DNA of 64,000 nucleotides, taken from assembly GCF_902506165.1 (NCBI RefSeq), contig NZ_LR733817.1, positions 5,642,183 to 5,706,182 of the forward strand. Direction: 5' to 3'. Of the stretch, positions 44,275 through 52,863 are shown piece by piece. Origin of the DNA: Bosea sp. 29B (GTDB taxonomy: Bacteria > Pseudomonadota > Alphaproteobacteria > Rhizobiales > Beijerinckiaceae). Made by a program: the position numbers and the translations under genes. How positions within the stretch are numbered: position 1 is the first letter of the stretch; the number at the start of each line of letters is the position of its first letter. The notes below the pieces were generated by a model. That model saw only the letters and a program-made list of their open reading frames with translations, was not told where the DNA came from and did no database searches.

Positions 44275-45144
44275 TCAGCGCAGGAAGTTCCCGGCCTGCA
44301 GCTCGACGCGGGCAATGTCGGAGAGAACGTCACTGGCGTCCTTGACCGGCTTCTTCGGCGCCACGGCAGCCGGCCAGGCCTTCTTGAGATTCGCGAGCGC
44401 GCCGCGGATTTCCTTGAGCGCCTCGGCATCCTTGGCCTGGAGATCACCTGCGACCGCCTCGACCATCGCCTCGGCCTGCCAGACGAAGCCGCGCGAGTCC
44501 TGGTACTCCACCGCCTTGGCGATACGGCCCTTCTCGATCGCATTGCCATATTCGTCGGCCGCGACCTTCAGCGTCTCCAGCGCGGTCTCGACCGAGAAGC
44601 GCGCCCAGTTCTGCTCCGCTGCCCGCAGGCCGACATCGGCCTCGGCGAGCCGCTCCTGCACCTGCTTGAGCGCGCCGTCATAGGCCTCCTTCTTCTTGGC
44701 CTTGACCGTCTGCGCCAGCGCCTTCAGCGCCGCCTCGAAGGAACGAACCTTGTAGGTGGCAAGATCGCCCTTGATGCCGCCATAAATCTCTTCGGCAGGA
44801 TGCAGGAAATGCGGCAGCGCCTCGCCGAATCGGCCCTGGCGCACCAACTCGTCGCCGACCAGCAGATGGCCGCGGATCAGGGCAATGGAGCGTGCGAATT
44901 TCAGGTTCGGGGCGAGCGCATCGGCCTTGCCACCTTCACCACCCTCTCCGCCTTCGCCACCCTGCCCCTTGGCAGGCGTCGCCGGCGCGCCATGGCTGCC
45001 GGCCGCATGCTGCGCCAGCTGGATACCGTCGCCTTGACGCAAGCCGGGAGCCGCCGCGACCTGGCCCAGATCGGCGCCCGCCAGGCCTGTGCCAGCGGCG
45101 ATCACGGTGCCGAGGCCGAGCCAGAGTTTGCTGGTGGTCTTCAT
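44275..45144 (-). CDS. Secreted helical protein of unknown function
   Basis: The 289-residue protein has a Sec-type signal (MKTTSKLWLGLGTVIAAGTGLAGA). A low-complexity GEGG repeat (about residues 62-73) follows. The rest is long alpha-helix with Ala/Lys/Glu, starting FARSIALIRGHLLVGDELVRQGRF and containing LPHFLHPAEEIYGGIK. That segment has His residues spaced as in some heme- or metal-binding helical proteins, but no CxxCH is present. It is adjacent (11 nt) to the CCP-cupredoxin fusion and probably co-transcribed. I do not recognise the family. Confidence 0.7.
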   Translation of the reverse strand: MKTTSKLWLGLGTVIAAGTGLAGADLGQVAAAPGLRQGDGIQLAQHAAGSHGAPATPAKGQGGEGGEGGEGGKADALAPNLKFARSIALIRGHLLVGDELVRQGRFGEALPHFLHPAEEIYGGIKGDLATYKVRSFEAALKALAQTVKAKKKEAYDGALKQVQERLAEADVGLRAAEQNWARFSVETALETLKVAADEYGNAIEKGRIAKAVEYQDSRGFVWQAEAMVEAVAGDLQAKDAEALKEIRGALANLKKAWPAAVAPKKPVKDASDVLSDIARVELQAGNFLR

Positions 45145-45251
45145 CGCGGCCTCCTGTCATCGGGCCGGCACAACTTGGCCCGCAAAATCGTCGCAGCGGC
45201 ATGAGCCCGAATTCCCGGGCAGTCAAGGAAAGAGGTCAGATCGAAAGCTTG

Positions 45252-45268
45252 ATTATAGTTGTTCTAAA
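45252..45268 (+). promoter_or_regulatory. Candidate Irr iron-control element (ICE-like)
   Basis: The sequence ATTATAG-TTG-TTCTAAA contains a perfect TTCTAAA half-site; the left half matches TTTAGAA at 4 of 7 positions. It lies 90 bp upstream of the piuC start. Irr binds TTTAGAA-N3-TTCTAAA sites in Rhizobiales. This is a weak but position-appropriate match. Confidence 0.35.
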
Positions 45269-45357
45269 GAGACTTAAGCCGAACTCTGAAGGTGCTCGCG
45301 ATGGACAGCGCCTGTACCGCCACCGCATGATGAGCGAGCTCTTGTGAAGGTCCCGTC

Positions 45358-46017
45358 ATGATCCTGCCGATCGGCAATGTCCTCACCCCTGCCGAAGTCG
45401 ACGAGGCCCGCGCCGAGCTCGCCGCGATCCGCTTCGAGGATGGAAGCGGCACCGCCGGCTGGAACGCGAAGCTGGTCAAGAACAACCGCCAGGCGGTGCT
45501 GGGCGCACGCAGCGAGGCGCTCAGGCAGAAGCTCGCCGAGCGCATCCTCGCCAATGAGGTCTTCGCCGCCGCCGTGCGGCCGAAGGCGCTGACGCCTTTG
45601 CTGTTCAGCCGCTACGAGCCCGGCCACGCCTATGGCAGCCATGTCGACGATGCGCTGATGGGCGGCCTACGCACCGATATCTCCTTCACCCTCTTCCTCG
45701 CCGCGCCCGAGAGCTATGAGGGCGGCGAACTGGTGATCGAAGGAACCTCCGGCGACGAGCGGATCAAGCTGCCGGCCGGCTCGCTGATCGCCTACCCCTC
45801 GACGAGCCTCCACCATGTCGCGCCGGTGACGGCGGGCGAGCGCCTCGCCGCAGTCGGCTGGGCTCGCAGCTTCATCCGCGATGGCGGCCAGCGCGAGATT
45901 CTGTTCGACCTCGACCGCACCCGGCGGGCCCTGTTCACGCGCGAAGGCAAGACCGCCGAGTTCGACCTCTTGTCAAAATCGCTCGCCAACCTGATCCGGA
46001 TGTGGGCGGAAGACTGA
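45358..46017 (+). CDS. piuC: PKHD-type hydroxylase PiuC
   Basis: The 219-residue protein is a Fe(II)/2-oxoglutarate dioxygenase of the PiuC/YbiX type. The metal site is HVD in YGSHVDDALMG (about residues 95-104) with a later His in STSLHHVAPV, and the 2-oxoglutarate Arg is seen in GERLAAVGWARSFIRD. In other bacteria these genes accompany TonB-dependent siderophore receptors and are iron regulated. None is adjacent here, but the upstream region has an Irr-box-like half-site. The cytosolic substrate is unknown. Confidence 0.95.
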   Translation: MILPIGNVLTPAEVDEARAELAAIRFEDGSGTAGWNAKLVKNNRQAVLGARSEALRQKLAERILANEVFAAAVRPKALTPLLFSRYEPGHAYGSHVDDALMGGLRTDISFTLFLAAPESYEGGELVIEGTSGDERIKLPAGSLIAYPSTSLHHVAPVTAGERLAAVGWARSFIRDGGQREILFDLDRTRRALFTREGKTAEFDLLSKSLANLIRMWAED

Positions 46018-46165
46018 GGCATCAGCGCCCAGGTCACCTCCTCCCGCGTTCGTTCGAACGCCATAGAACGAACTGCACGCAATGCGCGCTTGCAGCGAGT
46101 GCTCGACGGGCGCAGGCTGCCGATCGGACGGGATATGCCCGTCTCATGTGAGCGGAGAGACATCC

Positions 46166-46324
46166 GTGCACACCGCCGATCGCTCGCAGGCGCCACTGAT
46201 GCCGCTGGTCCTGGCATATCTTCGGCACAGGATGGGGCTCCTCATGGCCTCGCTCAGGCCGCGCCACCGCGCCCGGGACATCGCGGCGCTGACCTCGCGG
46301 GACAGCGCGCCGCCGGGCGGCTAG
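46166..46324 (+). CDS. Possible basic microprotein, GTG start
   Basis: A 52-codon ORF beginning GTG 46166 behind GGAGAGA encodes a short His/Arg-rich protein with a central hydrophobic-basic stretch (LVLAYLRHRMGLLMASLRPRHRARDI). It has no recognisable family, and its end overlaps the convergent gntK stop by 4 nt. The ribosome site and codon use support it weakly. The preceding 150 bp (46018-46165) contains nothing I can identify. Confidence 0.35.
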   Translation: MHTADRSQAPLMPLVLAYLRHRMGLLMASLRPRHRARDIAALTSRDSAPPGG

Positions 46325-46848
46325 CCCAGCCGCAGCTCCCGCACCACCTGCTCGACGATCGCCTCCCTGCTCGCCTCGACCTGGACGACGAGCGGCTTCT
46401 CGTCGGCGCCCGGCTCCTCCAGAGTCGCGAACTGGCTGTCGAGCAGGGCCGGCGGCATGAAATGGTGCTGGCGGGCGGCCATGCGCTGGCCGATCAGTTC
46501 GCGCGAGCCCTTGAGATAGACCAGCGTCACGTCCGGCCGATGTCCCACGATCACATCGCGATAGGCCTTCTTCAGCGCCGAGCAGGTGACGATGCCGTTG
46601 CCGCCGCTGGTGCGCAGATCGTCGATCCAGGCCGCGATCGCTGCCAGCCAAGGCTTGCGGTCCTCGTCGGTCAGCGGAATGCTGGCCGACATCTTCGCGA
46701 CATTCTCCGGCGGATGGAATGAGTCGGCATCGCGGAACGGCCAGCCGAGCCGCTCGGCCAGCCGCTCGCCGAGCGAGGTCTTGCCCGAGCTCGCCACACC
46801 CATCACGACGATCACCGCCGATTTCCCGGCGCCATTGGCAGAGGTCAT
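46321..46848 (-). CDS. gntK: Gluconokinase
   Basis: The 175-residue P-loop kinase phosphorylates D-gluconate to 6-phosphogluconate. It shows Walker A GVASSGKTSLGERLA (about residues 17-31), FRDADSFHPPENVAKMSASIPLTDEDRKPWLAAI, the Cys-containing VTCSALKKAYRD and HHFMPPALLDSQFATLE, all GntK signatures. It lies 6 nt downstream of the 6-phosphogluconate dehydrogenase gene, forming a gluconate-degradation pair. Confidence 0.97.
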   Translation of the reverse strand: MTSANGAGKSAVIVVMGVASSGKTSLGERLAERLGWPFRDADSFHPPENVAKMSASIPLTDEDRKPWLAAIAAWIDDLRTSGGNGIVTCSALKKAYRDVIVGHRPDVTLVYLKGSRELIGQRMAARQHHFMPPALLDSQFATLEEPGADEKPLVVQVEASREAIVEQVVRELRLG

Positions 46849-46854
46849 GCTCGC

Positions 46855-47841
<987 letters not shown>

Positions 47842-48053
47842 AGCGAACGCTCCTGCTGCCGGCAGAGAGCCGGCTTTAGCGATGCTAAATGCCCCGATGG
47901 CAGCCGGCCGGCAAGCGTTGGCCGACCGGCACGCTAGCTGCATCGTGTTGTCCGGGCGCTCTGGCGGTCGAGCGAAAGCTTGCCTAAACCGCCCCGACGC
48001 CTTCTGTTTTGAAGGCACGGATATCCACAGCGAAGGCAGGCAAAGGGAGCGTT

Positions 48054-49865
48054 ATGGCGGCGGAGGGTTTCTCTCAGGATCTGGTTCAGGCCGTCGGGCT
48101 TCTGGGCGCCGGCGTCATCGCGGTGCCGATCTTCCGGAAGCTCAAGCTCGGCTCTGTGCTCGGCTATTTCGCCGGTGGCCTCGTCATCGGCCCCTCCGGC
48201 ATCGGCCTGTTCTCCAATCCCGAAAGCGTGCTCCACGTCGCCGAGTTCGGGGTCGTCATGTTCCTGTTCATCATCGGGCTGGAGATGCAGCCCTCGCGAC
48301 TCTGGAACCTGCGCGGCGAGATCTTCGGCCTCGGCGTCGCCCAGGTCGGGCTCTGCGGCGCGCTGCTGACCGGGGTCGGCGTTCTCGCCGGCCTTCCGCC
48401 CGCAGCCGCCTTCATCGCCGGCATGGGCTTCGTTTTGTCCTCCACCGCGGTCGTGATGCAGATGCTGAACGAACGCGGCGAAGCCTCGACGCCGCAGGGC
48501 CAGCAGGCGGTCTCGATCCTCTTGCTCGAGGATCTCGCCATCGTCCCCTTGCTCGCCGTCGTCGCCGTTCTGGCCCCGTCCAAGGCGGCGGACAGCGGCG
48601 GGATCATGCCGCTGCTGATCGGCGCGGGCTCGCTCGTCGGCCTCGTCGTCGCCGGTAAATGGCTGCTCAACCCGATGTTCCGGTTGCTTGCCAACGCGCA
48701 GGCCCGCGAGGTGATGACCGGCGCGGCGCTGCTGGTCGTGCTCGGTTCGGCGCTGGCGATGCAGCTCGGTGGCCTGTCGATGGCGATGGGGGCCTTCCTC
48801 GCCGGCGTGCTCTTGTCGGAATCGACCTTCCGCCATCAGCTCGAAGCCGATATCGAGCCCTTCCGCGGCCTTCTCCTCGGCATGTTCTTCCTCGCCGTCG
48901 GCATGTCGCTCGACCTCAAGCTGATCGGCCAGGAATGGCGGGCAGTCGCGCTCGGCGTCGCCGCCTTCATGCTGGTCAAGGCGGCCGGCATCTTCATCGT
49001 CGCCAAGCTGTTTCGCACCCGCACGCGCAATGCGATCACCCGCGTCGCGCTGTTCTCGCAGGGCGGCGAGTTCGCCTTCGTGCTCTACAGCGCCGCCGCG
49101 GCCGCCGGCATTTTCGACGCGCGCATCAATGCCATCGCCAGCGCGATCGTGATCCTGTCGATGGCGCTGACGCCACTGGTCGTGCTCGCCATCGACCGCT
49201 TCATGCCGCCTGAGCAGGAATCGCTGGACGGCGTCGAACATGCCGAGGGCCTGAAGGGCCGCATCCTCGTCGTCGGCTTCGGCCGCTTCGGCCAGGTCGC
49301 GAGCCAGGCTTTGCTCGCCCGTGGCTGCAGCATCTCGCTGATCGAGACCGATGTGGAGATGATCCAGGCCGCCGCCACCTTCGGCTTCAAGGTCTATTAC
49401 GGCGACGGCACCCGGGCCGACATCCTGCACGCCTCGGGCGCCCATCAGGCCGAGGCGATCCTGGTCTGCGTCGAGAAGCGCGAGACGGCCAATGCGATCG
49501 TGCGCGTCGCGCAGGCCGAATTCCCGCATGCCAAATTGTTCGTGCGCGCCTTCGACCGCGGCCATTCGATGGACCTGATCCGCGCCGGCGTCGACTACCA
49601 GATCCGTGAGACCTTCGAATCCGCCATGGTCTTCGGCGGCGAGGTCTTGCGCGCACTTGGCGTGCCGGAGGAGGAAGCTGCCGAGATCGTCGAGGATGTC
49701 CGCCGTCGCGATGCCGAGCGCCTCGATCTCCAAGTCGCGAGCGACATCCATGCCGGCCAGGACCTGGTCCATGGCAACCAGCCGACCCCGGCCCCGCTGA
49801 CCAAGCCGAAGGCCACAGGTACAGTCATGGGCGACCTGCCAGACGCAGCCGGCGCCAGACCGTAA
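48054..49865 (+). CDS. Kef-type monovalent cation/proton antiporter (CPA2)
   Basis: The 603-residue membrane protein has about 12 helices in its N-terminal two thirds (QAVGLLGAGVIAVPIF to LVVLAIDRF; Na_H_Exchanger), including the ALLGFVLSSTAVVMQ-like GFVLSSTAVVMQMLNE and the acidic pair in LLLEDLAIVPLLAV. An RCK/TrkA-N domain (about 400-520) starts GRILVVGFGRFGQVASQAL with the GxGxxG nucleotide site and continues VYYGDGTRADIL. A C-terminal acidic tail follows. It resembles KefB/KefC glutathione-gated K+ efflux. The start is ATG 48054 behind GGGAGC. A kefF/kefG partner is not adjacent. Confidence 0.95.
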   Translation: MAAEGFSQDLVQAVGLLGAGVIAVPIFRKLKLGSVLGYFAGGLVIGPSGIGLFSNPESVLHVAEFGVVMFLFIIGLEMQPSRLWNLRGEIFGLGVAQVGLCGALLTGVGVLAGLPPAAAFIAGMGFVLSSTAVVMQMLNERGEASTPQGQQAVSILLLEDLAIVPLLAVVAVLAPSKAADSGGIMPLLIGAGSLVGLVVAGKWLLNPMFRLLANAQAREVMTGAALLVVLGSALAMQLGGLSMAMGAFLAGVLLSESTFRHQLEADIEPFRGLLLGMFFLAVGMSLDLKLIGQEWRAVALGVAAFMLVKAAGIFIVAKLFRTRTRNAITRVALFSQGGEFAFVLYSAAAAAGIFDARINAIASAIVILSMALTPLVVLAIDRFMPPEQESLDGVEHAEGLKGRILVVGFGRFGQVASQALLARGCSISLIETDVEMIQAAATFGFKVYYGDGTRADILHASGAHQAEAILVCVEKRETANAIVRVAQAEFPHAKLFVRAFDRGHSMDLIRAGVDYQIRETFESAMVFGGEVLRALGVPEEEAAEIVEDVRRRDAERLDLQVASDIHAGQDLVHGNQPTPAPLTKPKATGTVMGDLPDAAGARP

Positions 49866-49884
49866 GGCCCGGCGCCGACCTCTG

Positions 49885-50175
49885 TCAGGGAAACATCAGC
49901 GGCAGCGGCTCGGCCTGCCAGGTGGGCTCAACCGCGAGCAGCCTGACATCGGCCGAAGCAAGCCCATCGCCAACGGCCTCGGCAGCGAAGCGCTCGGCGC
50001 TGGCCGGATCTGGAAAGCCGACCGCGATGACGACATTGCCCGGCTCCACCCGGTCGCGGGCGACGAAGCTCAGCTTCGCCCGCCCGTTCAGCCCGAGCCG
50101 GCCGACCCGCGCGAGCAGGGCCTCGCGCAGATCCTCGCGCCCCGCCGCGATCTCACAGAGGACGAGCGCCTCCAT
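49885..50175 (-). CDS. Small protein coupled to acdS, unknown
   Basis: The 96-residue ORF starts at ATG 50175, 5 nt after the acdS stop on the same strand, so it is probably translated from the acdS mRNA. It has alternating strand/helix content (VLCEIAAGREDLREALLARV and NVVIAVGFPDPASAERFAAEAV), like a small ferredoxin-like or dimeric alpha/beta-barrel fold. No catalytic motif is recognised. It could modulate ACC deaminase or be unrelated. A TTG at 50184 is also in frame. Confidence 0.65.
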   Translation of the reverse strand: MEALVLCEIAAGREDLREALLARVGRLGLNGRAKLSFVARDRVEPGNVVIAVGFPDPASAERFAAEAVGDGLASADVRLLAVEPTWQAEPLPLMFP

Positions 50176-50180
50176 GGCGC

Positions 50181-51191
50181 TCAACCATTGCGGAAGGTGT
50201 AGCTATAGCCGTTGATCGCGGGCACGCCGCCGAGATGGGCATAGAGCACCTTCGAGCCGGCCGGGAAGAAGCCCTTCTTCACCAGGTCGATCATGCCCTG
50301 CATCGATTTCCCCTCATAGACGGGGTCGGTCATCATCCCTTCGAGCCGGGCCGACAGGCGGATCGCCTCGATCGTCTCCTTCGAGGGCACGCCATAGACC
50401 GGATAGGCGTAGTCTTCGTTGAGGACGATATCGTCCGCAGTGATCTGTTTGCCGCCGACCAGCTCGGAGGTCTTCTGGGCAATGTCGAGCACCTGCGCCC
50501 TGGTCTGCGCCGGCGTGAACGAGGCGTCGATGCCGATGACCTTGCGCTGGCGGCCGTCCTTGGCGAAGCCGACGACCATGCCGGCATGGGTCGAGCCGGT
50601 GACGGTGCAGACGACGATGTAATCGAACTTGAAGCCGAGCTCTTCCTCCTGCGCCCTCACCTCCTCGGCGAAACCGACATAGCCGAGCCCGCCGAACTTG
50701 TGCACGGAGGCGCCGGCCGGGATCGCATAGGGCTTGCCGCCCTTGGCCTTCACATCCGCCAGAGCCTTTTCCCAGCTCGCGCGGATGCCGATGTCGAAGC
50801 CCTCGTCGACCAGCTCGACATGGGCGCCCATCACCCGTGACAGCAGGATGTTGCCGACGCGGTCATAGACGGCGTCCTCATGCGGCACCCAGCTCTCCTG
50901 CACGAGGCGGCACTTCATGCCGATCTTGGCGGCGGTCGCCGCGACCATGCGGGTGTGGTTCGACTGGACTCCGCCGATCGAGACCAGTGTGTCGGCGCCG
51001 GACGCGATCGCATCCGGGATGATGTATTCGAGCTTGCGCAGCTTGTTGCCGCCGAAGGCGAGGCCGGAGTTGCAGTCCTCGCGCTTGGCATAGAGCGCGA
51101 CGCCACCGCCGAGATGGGCGGACAAGCGCGAGAGCTTCTCGATCGGCGACGGCCCGAAGGTCAGCGGGTAGCGTTCGAACTTGGCGAGCAT
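50181..51191 (-). CDS. acdS: 1-aminocyclopropane-1-carboxylate deaminase
   Basis: AcdS (336 residues) is a PLP enzyme that cleaves the plant ethylene precursor ACC to 2-oxobutyrate and ammonia, lowering plant ethylene. The PLP-Lys is Lys50 in [11 protein letters not shown], and QSNHT (about 76-80) carries the substrate Ser77. The two residues that separate true ACC deaminase from D-cysteine desulfhydrase are present: Glu293 in DPVYEGKS and Leu320 in LYAHLGG (Glu295 and Leu322 in the usual numbering). It is divergent from the AcdR regulator. The frame is open upstream to 51221, but the family start is ATG 51191. Confidence 0.97.
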   Translation of the reverse strand: MLAKFERYPLTFGPSPIEKLSRLSAHLGGGVALYAKREDCNSGLAFGGNKLRKLEYIIPDAIASGADTLVSIGGVQSNHTRMVAATAAKIGMKCRLVQESWVPHEDAVYDRVGNILLSRVMGAHVELVDEGFDIGIRASWEKALADVKAKGGKPYAIPAGASVHKFGGLGYVGFAEEVRAQEEELGFKFDYIVVCTVTGSTHAGMVVGFAKDGRQRKVIGIDASFTPAQTRAQVLDIAQKTSELVGGKQITADDIVLNEDYAYPVYGVPSKETIEAIRLSARLEGMMTDPVYEGKSMQGMIDLVKKGFFPAGSKVLYAHLGGVPAINGYSYTFRNG

Positions 51192-51347
51192 GGCGGGTTT
51201 CCCTTCTGAAATGGCCCGCAAACGCTAGCAAAACGCCCCTGAAAGGTGCTCCCGAACTTGGCTTCAGATTTTCTCTCTGCTTTCGCCAAAACTACAATCT
51301 GCTAGCTTCTAACGACATCATTGGTAGATAAAACGGAAGAATCATTC

Positions 51348-51812
51348 ATGGAGGCAGAACTCGACCGGACCGACCTCAGAATCCTGCGTTTGCTGCAGGC
51401 CGATGGGCGCATGGGCAATGCCGAGATCGCCAAACGGGTGAACACCAGCGCCGCCACCTGCCATCGCCGCATCCAGCGCCTGTTCGCGGAAGGCTACGTC
51501 ACCGGCGTGCGGGCGCAAATCGATCCGCACAAGGTCGAGAAGGGCACGCTCGCCATCGTCGGCGTGGTGCTCGACCGCTCGACGCCGGAAAGCTTCGGCC
51601 TGTTCGAAGAGGCGGTGAAGCAGCTCCCCGTCGTACTCGACTGCCACATCGTCGCCGGCGATTTCGACTATTTCCTCAAGATCCGCGTGCGCGATCTCGC
51701 CGACTTCAACAAGCTCCACGCCAAGACGCTGCTGGCGCTGCCCGGCGTGCGCCAGACCCGCACCTTCTTCGTGATGAAGGAGGTCATCGACAACGCGCCG
51801 CTGGAGTTTTGA
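51348..51812 (+). CDS. acdR: Lrp/AsnC family regulator (AcdR)
   Basis: The 154-residue Lrp-family protein has an N-terminal helix-turn-helix (LDRTDLRILRLLQADGRMGNAEIAKRVNTSAATCHRRIQRL, about residues 5-45) and a C-terminal RAM domain (about 70-150) with HIVAGDFDYFLKIRV. Lrp-like AcdR genes next to and divergent from acdS control ACC deaminase in many rhizobia. The 156-bp shared gap is AT-rich. ATG 51348 has GGAAGA upstream; an in-frame TTG at 51321 is possible. Confidence 0.94.
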   Translation: MEAELDRTDLRILRLLQADGRMGNAEIAKRVNTSAATCHRRIQRLFAEGYVTGVRAQIDPHKVEKGTLAIVGVVLDRSTPESFGLFEEAVKQLPVVLDCHIVAGDFDYFLKIRVRDLADFNKLHAKTLLALPGVRQTRTFFVMKEVIDNAPLEF

Positions 51813-51849
51813 GACGGCGCACCCTCAAAAAAAAGTTTCGCCGACCGCA

Positions 51850-51880
51850 TTGACTTAGAGTGCACTCGAACTCGTAGCTT
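51850..51880 (+). promoter_or_regulatory. MerR-type promoter with 19-bp spacer and palindrome
   Basis: The -35 TTGACT (51850-51855) and a -10-like TAGCTT (51875-51880) are 19 bp apart, the overlong spacing typical of MerR-activated promoters. Inside the spacer is GAGTGCACTC (51858-51867), a perfect 10-bp palindrome. The element lies about 28 bp before the merR start and should drive merR plus the CMD gene. Confidence 0.65.
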
Positions 51881-51907
51881 CCCGGGCGTCGTGATGAGAA
51901 GGCGGCC

Positions 51908-52336
51908 ATGAAGATCGGTGAACTCGCCCGGCGATCGGGACTATCGGCCCATACGATCCGCTATTACGAGCGGATCGGGCTGCTGCCCTATGCCGACAGG
52001 GACCGGTCACGCCAGCGCGACTACGACGCCTCGATCCTGACCTGGATCGACTTCCTCGGCCGGCTCAAGACCACCGGCATGCCGATCCGCGAGATGCTGC
52101 GTTATGCGGCGTTGCGCGAAACGGGGGCCGGTACGGAAGCCGATCGTCGTAGTTTGCTGGAACGGCACCGCGAGCAGGTTCGCGTTCGCGTCGCCGAACT
52201 CGAAGCCTGCCTTCTCGTCCTCGACACCAAGATCGCCGGCTATGCCGACATCGAGAAGAGGATCGAAGACCATGACGCACATCAACGCACACGCCGACAC
52301 CAGCCGGCTGGAGCGCGGCCGGCGGGCTCTCGCTGA
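51908..52336 (+). CDS. MerR family transcriptional regulator
   Basis: The 142-residue protein begins with the MerR helix-turn-helix (MKIGELARRSGLSAHTIRYYERIGLL, residues 1-26), followed by the wing and a coiled-coil linker (RRSLLERHREQVRVRVAELEACLLVLDTKI, about 80-109). No cysteine cluster for metal sensing is seen in the C-terminus, so it more likely senses a redox or organic signal. The C-terminal 22 residues overlap the CMD gene by 65 nt, a large overlap that is partly low-information sequence. Confidence 0.91.
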   Translation: MKIGELARRSGLSAHTIRYYERIGLLPYADRDRSRQRDYDASILTWIDFLGRLKTTGMPIREMLRYAALRETGAGTEADRRSLLERHREQVRVRVAELEACLLVLDTKIAGYADIEKRIEDHDAHQRTRRHQPAGARPAGSR

Positions 52337-52676
52337 GATCGACGGCGAAGCCGGCCACAGGGTGATCGCGGCGCTCGCCGACATCGCCCCCGATTTCGCA
52401 AACTACGTATTCGAGTTCTCGTTCGGAGACATCTATTCGCGGCCGGGGCTCGACCTGCGCTCCCGCGAGATCGCGACGATCGCGGCGCTGACCGCGATGG
52501 GCAACGCCCAGCCGCAGCTCAAGGTGCATATCGAGGCCGGGCTGAACGTCGGCTTGTCGCGCCAGGAGATCACCGAGGTCATGATCCAGATGGCGGTCTA
52601 TGCCGGCTTCCCGGCAGCGCTGAACGGGCTGTTCGCGGCGAAGGAGGTCTTCGCGGCGCGTGACCTCGCTGCTTGA
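52272..52676 (+). CDS. Carboxymuconolactone decarboxylase/AhpD-like protein
   Basis: The 134-residue product is an all-helical CMD-family protein. DIYSRPGLDLRSREIATIAALTAMGNAQPQLKVHIEAGLNVGLSRQEITEVMIQMAVYAGFPAALNG is the recognisable family core (about residues 54-118); the AhpD CxxC is absent, so peroxidase activity is unlikely. It may act on lactones or quinones. The start ATG 52272 lies inside merR, so the two are co-transcribed from the MerR-type promoter, which suggests the regulator controls this enzyme. Confidence 0.9.
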   Translation: MTHINAHADTSRLERGRRALAEIDGEAGHRVIAALADIAPDFANYVFEFSFGDIYSRPGLDLRSREIATIAALTAMGNAQPQLKVHIEAGLNVGLSRQEITEVMIQMAVYAGFPAALNGLFAAKEVFAARDLAA

Positions 52677-52691
52677 GCCGAGGCTGCATCG

Positions 52692-52718
52692 GACCCGCTG
52701 ACTCCGAGTCAGCGGGTC
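52692..52718. terminator. Strong hairpin after the CMD gene
   Basis: A perfect 12-bp stem GACCCGCTGACT-CCG-AGTCAGCGGGTC lies 15 bp after the CMD stop. It lacks a U-tract, so it may be a transcript-end stabiliser rather than a simple intrinsic terminator. It separates the MerR operon from the convergent urt operon. Confidence 0.6.
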
Positions 52719-52741
52719 AGACCTCCGTCATGCTCGCCCTT

Positions 52742-52832
52742 GTCATGCTCGCCCTTGTGGCGAGCATCCACGTCTTGAACACAGCGCTGCGCGAAGAAAG
52801 ACATGGATGGTCGGGACAAGCCTGACCATGAC
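52742..52832 (+). repeat. Type A compound palindrome, copy 3, with tandem end duplication
   Basis: This 91-bp copy lies between the CMD gene and convergent urtE. The first 15 bases (GTCATGCTCGCCCTT) occur twice in tandem, at 52727-52741 and 52742-52756. The inner arms have one mismatch (AGACATGGAT versus AGACGTGGAT), as does the second hairpin. Confidence 0.85.
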
Positions 52833-52863
52833 GGAAGGCGATTCCGCTCCAGCGCCTTGGCCG

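Noticed and set aside
44935..44975. Short tandem repeat encoding GEGG units
   Set aside because: It is a low-complexity coding linker of three units inside a gene, not a CRISPR or mobile repeat.
47934..49772. A 612-codon open frame on the minus strand
   Set aside because: It is antisense to the Kef-type antiporter, is Asp/Glu/Arg-biased and shows no family similarity.
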